A DNA stretch of 64,000 bases from Opitutia bacterium (GTDB lineage: Bacteria; Verrucomicrobiota; Verrucomicrobiia; Opitutales; Opitutaceae). Each line of letters starts with the position of its first letter. Position 1 is the first letter of the stretch. Below are positions 44,594-52,081 of this stretch, one piece after another. The stretch covers positions 1-64,000 of the forward strand of contig CANGCX010000003.1 of the NCBI GenBank assembly GCA_947452315.1, written 5' to 3'. The notes under the pieces are model-generated. The model made no database searches, was not told the DNA's origin, and was given only the letters and a program-made list of their open reading frames with translations. Position numbers and translations under genes: made by a program.

Positions 44594-45400
44594 ATGACGC
44601 TTTTCGACTCCCACACGCATTTGGAATCGTTCGCCGAACGCGGTGAAGTTGCGGCTGTGTTGGAACGTGCGGCGGTGGCGGGGGTCGCGGAGATGATCGC
44701 GATCGGTACCTCGCTGGAGGATTGGGCGCTTTATCGAAAATTGACTGCTGAGCACGTCGGCCGCGTGCATTACACAGTAGGGCTGCACCCGTGCGCGGTG
44801 GAGGCGAACTGGGCGTCAGCGGTGGGGCAGATTGAGGCGTTTTGGAAGGACGGCGCGGTGACGTCTCGACCGGTCGGGCTCGGTGAGTGCGGTTTGGACC
44901 GGTTTCATCTGCCAAAGGAGGATTTAGTGAAAGCCGGGGAGATTTTTGCGTGGCAGCGGGCGGCGTTTATCGCGCAGTTGGAGATCGCGCGGACACTGAG
45001 TTGTCCGCTGATTGTGCACTCGCGCGGGGCTTTTCAGGAGTGTGTGGATTTGATTGATGCGAGTGGTGTCGCGTGGGAGCGGGTGGTGTTTCACTGCTTC
45101 ACGGAAGGAGTCGCAGAGATGGCGGAGTTGCAGCGTCGTGGGGGCTATGGGTCGTTTACGGGTGTCTTAACTTACAAATCTGCGGACAACGTTCGGGCTG
45201 CGGCACGGGCGCAAGGTTTGGGGCGCTTGATGCTTGAGACGGACGCGCCGTACCTGACGCCGATGCCGCATCGGGGCAAGCCGAACGAGCCGGCATTTTT
45301 GCGCCACACAGCGGAATTTGCTGCGGGAGTCTTTGGGGTGAGCGTGGAGGAAATTGCAACGACGACGACGACGACGGCGCGGCGGTTTTTCGGGCTTTGA
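44594..45400 (+). CDS. tatD: TatD family metal-dependent hydrolase
   Basis: A 268-residue TIM-barrel metal hydrolase of the TatD DNase family. Metal and catalytic residues are visible: FDSHTHLESF (HxH), GLGECGLD (Glu), LIVHSRGAF (His), VVFHCFTEG (His) and LETDAPYLTP (Asp). The family has been shown to have DNase activity in some organisms. A short GAC-type microsatellite near the 3' end encodes a run of threonines (TTTTT) before ARRFFGL. Confidence 0.92.
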   Translation: MTLFDSHTHLESFAERGEVAAVLERAAVAGVAEMIAIGTSLEDWALYRKLTAEHVGRVHYTVGLHPCAVEANWASAVGQIEAFWKDGAVTSRPVGLGECGLDRFHLPKEDLVKAGEIFAWQRAAFIAQLEIARTLSCPLIVHSRGAFQECVDLIDASGVAWERVVFHCFTEGVAEMAELQRRGGYGSFTGVLTYKSADNVRAAARAQGLGRLMLETDAPYLTPMPHRGKPNEPAFLRHTAEFAAGVFGVSVEEIATTTTTTARRFFGL

Positions 45401-45410
45401 CGTCGGGCAC

Positions 45411-45436
45411 AAAAAAGGCGGCCTTAGAGGGCCGCC
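45411..45436 (-). terminator. Rho-independent terminator of the HPr gene
   Basis: On the minus strand, GGCGGCC-CTCTAA-GGCCGCC forms a 7-bp GC-only stem followed by TTTTTT. It lies 30 bases after the stop of the HPr gene, and the stem also falls just after the tatD stop on the other strand. Confidence 0.85.
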
Positions 45437-45465
45437 GGAAAGGCAAGGGTCGGGGAAGCTGGCGT

Positions 45466-45768
45466 TCAGGCTTCGTCGAATTTTTTGGCGAAGAGCGCGT
45501 CGAGTTCGGCGAGCATCTGGGCGGCGTCATCGCCGTTGGCTAGGAACTTGACCTTGGAGCCGTTGCAGGCGGCGAGCATCATCAGGCCCATGATGCTCTT
45601 GCCGTTGACCTGTTCCTCGTCCTTTTCGACAAAGACATCGGCTTTGAACTTGTTGGTGATGCGGACGATCATCGCTGCAGGACGGGCGTGGATGCCCATC
45701 TTATTCTGCACGATCAACTCCTTGGTGAGAGGTTGGGTGGCAGAGGGTATGGCGTCGCTTTTGTTCAT
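45466..45768 (-). CDS. HPr family phosphocarrier protein
   Basis: A 100-residue HPr protein. The active-site histidine is in KMGIHARPAAMIV and the regulatory serine (Ser46 type) in NGKSIMGLMMLAA, so it could be phosphorylated by both Enzyme I and HPr kinase if those exist elsewhere. I start at ATG 45768 (MNKSDAIPSATQ), which gives a roughly 15-residue N-terminal extension over classical HPr. No ptsI, EII or hprK gene is nearby. A clear terminator follows. Confidence 0.92.
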   Translation of the reverse strand: MNKSDAIPSATQPLTKELIVQNKMGIHARPAAMIVRITNKFKADVFVEKDEEQVNGKSIMGLMMLAACNGSKVKFLANGDDAAQMLAELDALFAKKFDEA

Positions 45769-45853
45769 GCAGGAGTGGCGGGACTGAGGGATCAACATCT
45801 AGATGCTTACCTCGGCTTGCAACCTCAAAGCCGGGCGTTACGGTGGTGGGGCG

Positions 45854-46600
45854 ATGTCGAAACTAGCGCTCGTCGTTCCCTGCCGCCTCGAATCTACCCG
45901 CTTCCCGCGCAAGCTCTTGCACGAGATTAGGGGTAAGCCGCTGCTGCTCTGGGTGGCAGAACGCATCGCGCGCGAGGCGCCAGAGATTCCTTTGTATTTT
46001 GCGGTGGATCATGAGCTTTTGCGTGATTGCGTGGAGTCGCGGGGGTTTCGGGCAATTATGACCCGCCCTGACCATGCGAGCGGTACGGATCGGTTGGCGG
46101 AGGCTAATGCGGTGATCGGTGCTGATCGGGTGATCAACGTGCAGGCGGATGAGCCATTGGTCTCGGCGCGGCAGATCCGAGCTTTGGCGGAATTGATTGC
46201 GGGTCCGGCAGATATGGCGACTTTGGCGACGCCGTTCACAACGGCGGCAGACTTTGCGAATCCGAATCAAGTGAAGGTGGTATTGGCGCCAGGCGCGCAG
46301 CAGGCTTTGTATTTTTCGCGCTCGCCGATCCCTTACGCGCGGGATTTGGGTGGACGGGTGGACGATGCGTGGGTGCGGGTGAATCCGTGTTTCAGGCACC
46401 TCGGCCTTTATGCTTACAAGACGGCATTATTGCAGAAATTCGCCAGTTTACCGGTCGGTCGTTTGGAGCAGATCGAGAAATTGGAACAACTCCGCGTGCT
46501 TGAAAATGGCTACACGATCGCATGCGGGCTGACGGTGGATCCGACAATCGGCGTTGATACGCCGGAAGACGCTGAGAAATTCGAGCGTTGGCTCGGCTGA
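45854..46600 (+). CDS. kdsB: 3-deoxy-manno-octulosonate cytidylyltransferase
   Basis: A 248-residue CMP-Kdo synthetase, which activates Kdo for the lipopolysaccharide inner core and so supports a Gram-negative envelope. Motifs are [16 protein letters not shown] (nucleotide-binding start), [25 protein letters not shown] and PDQ-like PNQVKVV, with [11 protein letters not shown] and a C-terminal [13 protein letters not shown] start at ATG 45854 instead of the track's 45803. It is convergent with carA, leaving 56 bases between stops. Confidence 0.94.
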   Translation: MSKLALVVPCRLESTRFPRKLLHEIRGKPLLLWVAERIAREAPEIPLYFAVDHELLRDCVESRGFRAIMTRPDHASGTDRLAEANAVIGADRVINVQADEPLVSARQIRALAELIAGPADMATLATPFTTAADFANPNQVKVVLAPGAQQALYFSRSPIPYARDLGGRVDDAWVRVNPCFRHLGLYAYKTALLQKFASLPVGRLEQIEKLEQLRVLENGYTIACGLTVDPTIGVDTPEDAEKFERWLG

Positions 46601-46656
46601 AGATCGAGCTGACGCGTTTTTTTAACCAATGGGCAGGCTAGGACCTGCTCAAACGA

Positions 46657-47829
46657 TTAGATTTTACCAGCTTTGCGGGCAGCTACCATGTTGTAAAAGT
46701 CGATAAAGAGTGGATCGGCGTCGTTCGGTCCGGGGGCGGCTTCGGGGTGGTATTGGACGCTAAAGACTGGAAGTTTGGTGTGGCGCAGGCCTTCTACGGT
46801 GTTGTCGTTGAGGTTGATCTCAGTGACCTTGGCGCCGTTTTTCTCGAGGCTGGCAGGGTCGGTGGCGAAACCGTGGTTTTGAGCGGTGATGGAGACTTTA
46901 CCGGTCTCGAGGTTTTTTACTGGTTGGTTGCCGCCGCGATGGCCGAATTTGAGTTTAAACGTCGTGCCGCCGAGGGCGTGCGTGAGCATTTGGTGACCGA
47001 GGCAGATGCCGAAAATAGGGTAATCGGGAATAAGCTTTGTCACGGTTTGGTGGACATAGCTGAGGGCCGCGGGATCGCCGGGGCCGTTGGATAGGAATAC
47101 CGCGTCGACATTATGCTCGCGGATTTCTTCGGCGCGGGTTGTGGCCGGGAACACGTGGACATCGAATCCGTGGCGGACGAGTTTACGAAAGATGGTGTGT
47201 TTCGCACCGAAATCGAAGGCGGCGACTTTGAAGCGCTTTGCCGGTGGGGGCGGAGCTTTGAAGGTGGTGCCGACGGGCAGGTATGCTGCGTTATAGTTCG
47301 AGGCGTCGCTCGCGGACCAGAGGTAGGGAGCTTTGCAGGTGACGTCTTTGACGTAGTCAGAACCGGCCATGTCGCGCCAGGAGCGGGCGATTTTCACGGC
47401 TTCTTCGTCGGAGAGAGGCAATGTGCTAAGGCAGCTCTTCATCGCTCCGTCCACGCGAAGTTTTTTGGTGAGAGCGCGGGTATCGATCTCGGCTAGGCCA
47501 GGGATGCCGTTTTTTGCTAGGTAGGCGTCGAGGGAGATTTCGCTCCGCCAGTTAGAGACAACGGGTGAAAGTTCGCGGATGACAAAGCCGGCGCACTTAG
47601 GGCCGGAGGATTCCTCGTCGGCGGGCGTGAGACCGTAATTGCCCACTTGCACAGCGGTCATGGTCACAATTTGGCCGAAGTACGACGGATCGGTGATGAT
47701 CTCCTGATAACCGGTCATGGAGGTGTTGAAAACGCATTCTCCGGCTATGGTGGCGGCGGCACCAAATGCACGGCCGCGAAACACGCTGCCATCTTCAAGG
47801 GCTAGGACTCCGGGTTTGAACGTGGACAT
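46657..47829 (-). CDS. carA: Carbamoyl-phosphate synthase small subunit
   Basis: A 390-residue glutaminase subunit of carbamoyl-phosphate synthetase, supplying ammonia for arginine and pyrimidine synthesis. The N-terminal CPSase domain begins PGVLALEDGSVFRGRAFG with FNTSMTGYQEIITDPSY. The class I amidotransferase triad is visible in FGICLGHQMLTHALGG (Cys) and QYHPEAAPGP (His, Glu). I start at ATG 47829 (MSTFKPGVLA), because the track start would extend into the promoter region shared with kamA. No carB is present within the window. Confidence 0.95.
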   Translation of the reverse strand: MSTFKPGVLALEDGSVFRGRAFGAAATIAGECVFNTSMTGYQEIITDPSYFGQIVTMTAVQVGNYGLTPADEESSGPKCAGFVIRELSPVVSNWRSEISLDAYLAKNGIPGLAEIDTRALTKKLRVDGAMKSCLSTLPLSDEEAVKIARSWRDMAGSDYVKDVTCKAPYLWSASDASNYNAAYLPVGTTFKAPPPPAKRFKVAAFDFGAKHTIFRKLVRHGFDVHVFPATTRAEEIREHNVDAVFLSNGPGDPAALSYVHQTVTKLIPDYPIFGICLGHQMLTHALGGTTFKLKFGHRGGNQPVKNLETGKVSITAQNHGFATDPASLEKNGAKVTEINLNDNTVEGLRHTKLPVFSVQYHPEAAPGPNDADPLFIDFYNMVAARKAGKI

Positions 47830-47955
47830 TAAAGCCGAACGAAAAGACGTCGTGTGCCCCGTGCCAAGGGTTTTGTGCACCTACGAGTCACTTGGGATGG
47901 AAAAAATCTGAACGGCTTGGGCTGTGTAAGAATTGCTAGGAATCGCGTTGGCCAT

Positions 47956-47983
47956 TTGACAGCGATGGTTAGGCGCCTAATCG
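47956..47983 (+). promoter_or_regulatory. Putative promoter for kamA
   Basis: A perfect TTGACA -35 is followed, 16 bases later, by TAATCG, about 20 bases before the kamA ATG. The spacing and the -35 are good and the -10 is moderate. A palindrome covers the -10 region. Confidence 0.45.
47969..47980. promoter_or_regulatory. Palindromic operator candidate at the kamA promoter
   Basis: TTAGGCGCCTAA is a perfect 12-bp palindrome overlapping the -10 of the candidate kamA promoter. A repressor bound here would block transcription. The regulator is not identifiable from the window. Confidence 0.45.
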
Positions 47984-48002
47984 TCTCGTTCCTCCACCCT
48001 CG

Positions 48003-49226
48003 ATGCCCTACACTGAAGATCGCTCCGCCTGGTATGAAGGCCAAGGCCTCTGGCAACATGTCCCCGCGAGCGACTGGAACGATTGGGTTTGGCAGCTTAA
48101 GAACCGTCTGACGAGCGTCGCCCAGCTCGAGGAGCATATGACGCTGACCCCTGATGAGAAGGCTGGATGCCTCTTCGCCAGTCACAAACTCGCCCTAGCG
48201 ATCACGCCGTACTTTTTTAATCTTATAGACCGTAATGACCCGCAATGTCCTATTCGCCAACAGGTGATTCCGCGCGGTGGGGAAGCGATCCTCAGCGAGG
48301 AAGAGACGCTCGATTCACTCGGTGAAGACGAACATTCACCGGTCCCTGGTTTGGTGCATCGTTATCCTGATCGCGTGTTATTTTTGGTGACCGATAGGTG
48401 CGCTGCGTATTGCCGCTATTGCACGCGAAGCCGTCTGGTTTCCAACGCTCAGGATTACAATTTTCACCCCGAATTTGAGCAAGGGCTGCGCTACATCGAA
48501 AATCATCCGGAAGTCCGCGATGTGCTGATTTCAGGCGGTGATCCGTTGCTGCTGTCGGATAAGAAACTCGATCACTTGTTCGGGCGATTGCGCGCGATCA
48601 AGCATGTGGAGTTTATTCGAATCGGCTCGCGCATCCCGGTGTTTTTACCGCAGCGCATCACGCCGGAGCTGTGTGAGATTTTTAAAAAACACGGGCCGAT
48701 CTGGATGAGTATCCATACTAATCACCCGAAGGAAGCTACAGCGGAGCTACGGGCTGCGTGCGAGCGCTTGTCGTTCGCTGGTGTGCCCCTAGGTAACCAG
48801 ACGGTTTTACTCAAAGGCATCAACGACGACGTCGAAATCATGAAGGCTCTTATGCACCGCTTGTTACGGATGCGGGTGCGGCCTTATTATATCTACCAAA
48901 TGGATCTGATTACGGGTGGAGCACACTTCAAAGTGGATGTGCGCAAAGGTATCGAGATCATCCGAGCTTTACGCGGGCACACGACGGGTTACGCCGTACC
49001 GCAGTACGTGATCGATGCACCGGGTGGCGGGGGCAAGGTACCCATCAATCCCGACTACGTCGAAAAAATCTCCGATACCGAGGTCGTATTCCGCAATTAC
49101 GAGGGCCAGCAATTTCGTTATCCGCTGACGCATACGCCGCGTCCGGCTGGAAATGATGGAGAATTATCCGGAGTCGGTGCTCCTGAAGCTTCCTCAGGGC
49201 TCGCCTCTTCTATCTTTAAGGACTGA
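48003..49226 (+). CDS. kamA: KamA family radical SAM protein (lysine 2,3-aminomutase)
   Basis: A 407-residue radical SAM, PLP-dependent aminomutase. The cluster motif is CAAYCRYCTRSR. The SAM/PLP region includes ISGGDPLLLSDKKL, the substrate-binding Asp regions are YQMDLITGG and YVIDAPGGGGK, and the PLP lysine lies in GGGGKVPINPDY. The length is close to clostridial lysine 2,3-aminomutase (about 416) and longer than EpmB. It probably makes beta-lysine or a related beta-amino acid; the elongation-factor P modification role is less likely on length grounds. It is divergent from carA, and tandem RNA elements begin 34 bases downstream. Confidence 0.9.
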   Translation: MPYTEDRSAWYEGQGLWQHVPASDWNDWVWQLKNRLTSVAQLEEHMTLTPDEKAGCLFASHKLALAITPYFFNLIDRNDPQCPIRQQVIPRGGEAILSEEETLDSLGEDEHSPVPGLVHRYPDRVLFLVTDRCAAYCRYCTRSRLVSNAQDYNFHPEFEQGLRYIENHPEVRDVLISGGDPLLLSDKKLDHLFGRLRAIKHVEFIRIGSRIPVFLPQRITPELCEIFKKHGPIWMSIHTNHPKEATAELRAACERLSFAGVPLGNQTVLLKGINDDVEIMKALMHRLLRMRVRPYYIYQMDLITGGAHFKVDVRKGIEIIRALRGHTTGYAVPQYVIDAPGGGGKVPINPDYVEKISDTEVVFRNYEGQQFRYPLTHTPRPAGNDGELSGVGAPEASSGLASSIFKD

Positions 49227-49260
49227 AGGATAGTAGGTTAAGATTTTCGTTTCTTTCGGT

Positions 49261-49410
49261 AGATTTTTTTGAGCGTTTTGCGCTTTTCCGCATCTATCTC
49301 CGTGCAGTTAGCCACGTCCTGGTAAGACGCTGGTCGTTAGCAGTTCTTAAGGTTTGCTTGGTGTTAGGTCACAAGAGCCGTCCCTTAATCGGGGCGGCTT
49401 TCGTGTTTTC
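49261..49410 (+). ncRNA. Tandem structured RNA element, copy 1 (unknown family)
   Basis: First of two imperfect direct repeats with a 192-base period. Blocks shared exactly with copy 2 include AGATTTTTTTGAGCGTTTTG, GCATCTATCTCCG, CGTCCTGGTAAGACG and GGTTTGCTTGGTGTTAGGT. The central block folds as CCA-CGTC/GACG-C-TGG around a CTGGTAA loop. The unit ends in a strong hairpin with a T-rich tail. This looks like a short transcribed RNA of roughly 100-110 nt, but I do not recognise a named family and no coding potential is evident. Confidence 0.55.
49376..49409 (+). terminator. Terminator hairpin of RNA copy 1
   Basis: AGCCGTCCC-TTAATC-GGGGCGGCT forms a 9-bp stem with one G-T pair. It is followed by a T-rich tail (TTTCGTGTTTT). 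It may also terminate kamA. Confidence 0.7.
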
Positions 49411-49452
49411 AGAGGGCGAACAGGGTGAAACAGCGTCACCTAATTTATTTTT

Positions 49453-49605
49453 AGATTTTTTTGAGCGTTTTGATTTTTAGCGCATCTATCTCCGCGTAGT
49501 CACCATCGTCCTGGTAAGACGATGCAGGTTAGTTGTTTTATACGGTTTGCTTGGTGTTAGGTTACACGAGCCGCTCCTTCATCGGGGGCGGCTCTTGTGT
49601 TTTTA
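49453..49605 (+). ncRNA. Tandem structured RNA element, copy 2 (unknown family)
   Basis: Second copy of the repeat. Here the central hairpin is a perfect 7-bp stem, CATCGTC-CTGGTAA-GACGATG. Its outer pairs differ from copy 1 on both sides, so pairing is kept although the bases change. The downstream block GGTTTGCTTGGTGTTAGGT is identical to copy 1. It ends in its own terminator-like hairpin, upstream of a TPP riboswitch. The conserved upstream block (TTGAGC, then ATCTAT 17 bases on) might be a weak promoter. Confidence 0.55.
49568..49604 (+). terminator. Terminator hairpin of RNA copy 2
   Basis: GAGCCGCTCC and GGGGCGGCTC pair around a TTCATCG loop (10 bp with one G-T pair). The stem is followed by TTGTGTTTTT. 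Confidence 0.75.
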
Positions 49606-49670
49606 GGTGGCTGGCCGTGTTTGAAGGTTTTTCTTGCCAGTTGGCTCGGGACGCCGCTTTTTCCGCATCG

Positions 49671-49766
49671 CCTGTAGGGGTGTCTTCCGCGGAAGACTGA
49701 GATTGCGGCGCGATTCGGCCGTTGGACCCTTCGAACCTGAACGGATCATGCCGACGAAGGAAACAG
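49671..49766 (+). promoter_or_regulatory. TPP riboswitch (THI element)
   Basis: The conserved THI-box core is present in order: AGGGGTG, a P3 stem TCTTCC/GGAAGA closing on CTGAGA (49697-49702), ACCCTTCGAACCTGAACGG, then ATGCCGACGAAGGAA. CTGT/ACAG can pair as a short P1. This matches the thiamine-pyrophosphate aptamer consensus. Two terminators lie between it and the TonB-dependent receptor gene, so thiamine pyrophosphate should switch off receptor expression by early termination. Confidence 0.92.
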
Positions 49767-49767
49767 C

Positions 49768-49789
49768 AGGCGCGGATTGCGCCTTTTTT
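49768..49789 (+). terminator. First terminator of the TPP riboswitch platform
   Basis: AGGCGC-GGATT-GCGCCT with TTTTTT beginning within the stem end. It lies directly after the aptamer and probably competes with the P1 helix, whose 3' strand is close by. Confidence 0.75.
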
Positions 49790-49790
49790 A

Positions 49791-49815
49791 AGGGTGCGAC
49801 TCGCGCCCCTTTTTT
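49791..49815 (+). terminator. Second terminator after the TPP riboswitch
   Basis: GGGTGCG-ACT-CGCGCCC forms a 7-bp stem with one T-G pair, followed one base later by TTTTTT. It lies just 32 bases before the receptor's ATG. Confidence 0.65.
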
Positions 49816-49847
49816 CGGGAGTCAGTTCAGGACGGGCCTCATCCACC

Positions 49848-51986
49848 ATGAAACGTCCCTACCTAATCTTCCTCTCGATTATCGCCGCTTTTTCGGCGAT
49901 TTCTCTCGTGCACGCCCAGGCGAACTCGCCAACGGCATCCGCGCCGACGGTTACACTCGCTCCGGTGCTCGTTACAGCGGATCTGTGGGCTTCGCCGTTG
50001 GCGAAGTTACCCGCGAGCGTTACGGTGTTTGACGATGGCGCGCTGCAGGCCGGTGGGGTGCGGCACTTTGGTGATTTGGCAGATCAAATCTCGAATCTCA
50101 CGTGGACCGGCGGCACTTCACGGCCGCGTTACTTTCAAATCCGTGGCATCGGCGAAAATTCCCAATACGAGGGCGAAACTCCCGATTCTGCTGTGCGCTT
50201 CATGGTCGACGATATGGATTTCACGGGTCTTGGCACGCTCGGTGGCACATTCGATGTGAGCCAAGTCGAGGTGTTGCGCGGGCCTCAGGCTGGGGCCTTT
50301 GGCGCGAATGCCGCAGGCGGCGTCATCAGACTCGTGACCAACGCGCCGACACCGTTCTGGACGGGACGCGTCGAGACCAACGCCGGCCAAGACGCCTTAC
50401 GCGAAGGTGGTTTCGCAATCGGTGGACCGCTCGTCACGGCTAACCCAGAGCGCTTTATGGTGCGCCTCGCTGTGCACCAAAGTAACAGCGATGGCTTTCG
50501 CCGCAACGTCACTCTCAACCGTGACACCAACGCCCGTGACGAATTCACCGCTCGCCTCCGATTCAGTGCCGTGGTCTCGCCTGTTTGGCGCTGGGAAGGC
50601 TCCGTTTTATATTCAGATGTGAACAACGGCTTTGACGAATTCGCGCTCGATAACAACGGCCGCCGCACCTTTAGCGACCAACCCGGCCGTGACGAGCAAC
50701 GCTCCACGGCCGCCAGCCTTCGTGGTACCTACTCGGGACTGGCTGGCGCGCGCCTCACGTCCGTGACCGGCGGCAGTCGCGTTAAATCCGTTTACTCATA
50801 CGATGATGATTGGACCGCCGCGTCGTATGCTGGCTTTAGTGACCTTCGACGTACGCGCTTGGTCTTCAATCAAGAACTTCGCCTCGATTCTGTCGCTACG
50901 CGCGCCGCGCTCGGTTGGATCGATCGTTGGACGCTCGGCGCATTTTTCACCAACACCGACGAAACCAGCTCCTACACCGATAAGGATCCCTATGACCTAC
51001 GCGGTCTCAATACCCGTTATAACGCCGACAACTTCGCTCTGTTTGGTCAGATCGCGCACGATCTGGCGGCGCACACGCGTTTGATAGTGGGCCTCCGTAC
51101 TGAGCGCGTTAATCTCGACGGCAGGGGAACGAAGATCCGCTATCGGGCCTCGCGTAGATCTTACGATCCGGAAGTCACGTTCCGTCCGTTTTTTGATGAT
51201 ACGCTTCTTGGTGGCAAGGTTACCCTCGAGCATGATCTCACGACGGCCGTGCTCGCGTTTGCCTCCGTCACGCGTGGCTACAAGGCTGGCGGTATCAACA
51301 TCGACGCTCGTATCAGCCCCCCGGCCGATCCGCTCACCTACGGCACCGAGCAACTCTGGAACTACGAAGCCGGTTTTCGCGGCCAAGCGATGGACCACCG
51401 GCTCACGGGTGAAATCACAGTGTTTTACCTCGATCGAACAGACACGCAGGTACGCGACTCCGCTGGCTTCGGTGGCAACTATCGCTTTTTCACCGCCAAC
51501 GGCCGCAGCGCCCATGTCGCCGGCTTCGAGGCCGCCGCGACCTACGCCGTTACGCCGGCATGGTCGTTCCGCGGCACGCTCGCTCAGATGAGTTCGCAGC
51601 TTGATCCGTTCAAGCTCACCAACGGCAATACGGGCGGTGGTCGCACCCTGGCAAATACCCCGCGCTACGGCTATACGTTTGGCACTCATTTTCACCAGGC
51701 TGGTACGGCGGGAGTTTTTGCCCACGCCGAGATTGTTGGCCGAGCTACGCAATTCGACTCGAATAACCAGAACGAGGCCCGCCGTGCGTTCCATCTTTAC
51801 AACGCCAGCCTCGGTTACGCTTGGCAGCAATGGACGTTTACGGTTTGGGGTAAAAATTTGCTCAACACGCGCTACGAGAAACGCGTGTTCTACTTCGGCA
51901 ACGCCGATCCTGATTACATCGAGACGCGCTATGAAGCTCGCGCCGATCCACGCCAGCTCGGGGTTAGCGCTTCGTACCGTTTCTAA
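49848..51986 (+). CDS. TonB-dependent outer-membrane receptor, predicted thiamine transporter
   Basis: A 712-residue TonB-dependent receptor. The signal peptide is MKRPYLIFLSIIAAFSAISLVHA. The plug domain is about residues 45-160 (LPASVTVFDDGAL, FQIRGIGENSQYEG, VEVLRGPQAGAFGANAAGGVIRLVTN). A beta-barrel follows, ending in LGVSASYRF with the terminal Phe of outer-membrane proteins. I start at ATG 49848; the track's 49722 start reads through the riboswitch. By itself the sequence resembles iron-siderophore receptors, but the upstream TPP riboswitch predicts uptake of thiamine or a precursor, as known for riboswitch-controlled receptors in other Gram-negative groups. No other thiamine gene is adjacent. 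Confidence 0.92.
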   Translation: MKRPYLIFLSIIAAFSAISLVHAQANSPTASAPTVTLAPVLVTADLWASPLAKLPASVTVFDDGALQAGGVRHFGDLADQISNLTWTGGTSRPRYFQIRGIGENSQYEGETPDSAVRFMVDDMDFTGLGTLGGTFDVSQVEVLRGPQAGAFGANAAGGVIRLVTNAPTPFWTGRVETNAGQDALREGGFAIGGPLVTANPERFMVRLAVHQSNSDGFRRNVTLNRDTNARDEFTARLRFSAVVSPVWRWEGSVLYSDVNNGFDEFALDNNGRRTFSDQPGRDEQRSTAASLRGTYSGLAGARLTSVTGGSRVKSVYSYDDDWTAASYAGFSDLRRTRLVFNQELRLDSVATRAALGWIDRWTLGAFFTNTDETSSYTDKDPYDLRGLNTRYNADNFALFGQIAHDLAAHTRLIVGLRTERVNLDGRGTKIRYRASRRSYDPEVTFRPFFDDTLLGGKVTLEHDLTTAVLAFASVTRGYKAGGINIDARISPPADPLTYGTEQLWNYEAGFRGQAMDHRLTGEITVFYLDRTDTQVRDSAGFGGNYRFFTANGRSAHVAGFEAAATYAVTPAWSFRGTLAQMSSQLDPFKLTNGNTGGGRTLANTPRYGYTFGTHFHQAGTAGVFAHAEIVGRATQFDSNNQNEARRAFHLYNASLGYAWQQWTFTVWGKNLLNTRYEKRVFYFGNADPDYIETRYEARADPRQLGVSASYRF

Positions 51987-52081
51987 GTTTACCCGCCACG
52001 AGCATCTCGATGCGTTAAAGACGCACGGGATGCTTCGTGTTCAGCGTTGAGCGGCGGCGATTCCGTCCTCACGTTTGCCGC

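Noticed and set aside
45357-45376. GAC-type microsatellite near the tatD 3' end
   Set aside because: It is only six short units, in frame, and encodes Thr residues in a surface-exposed position. No sign of phase variation is evident.
46591-46623. Possible terminator after kdsB (GCTCG/CGAGC followed by a T-run)
   Set aside because: The stem is only 5 bp, its left arm lies in the coding region, and the T-run is seven bases away, so the support is too weak.
49261-49605. CRISPR-like or IS-derived repeat
   Set aside because: There are only two long units, with no spacer-like unique segments, terminal inverted repeats, target duplications or transposase. Structured RNA explains the pattern better.
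51009-51830. Minus-strand ORF inside the TonB-dependent receptor (track 50997..51830)
   Set aside because: It is fully contained within a well-supported receptor gene and has no recognisable motifs.
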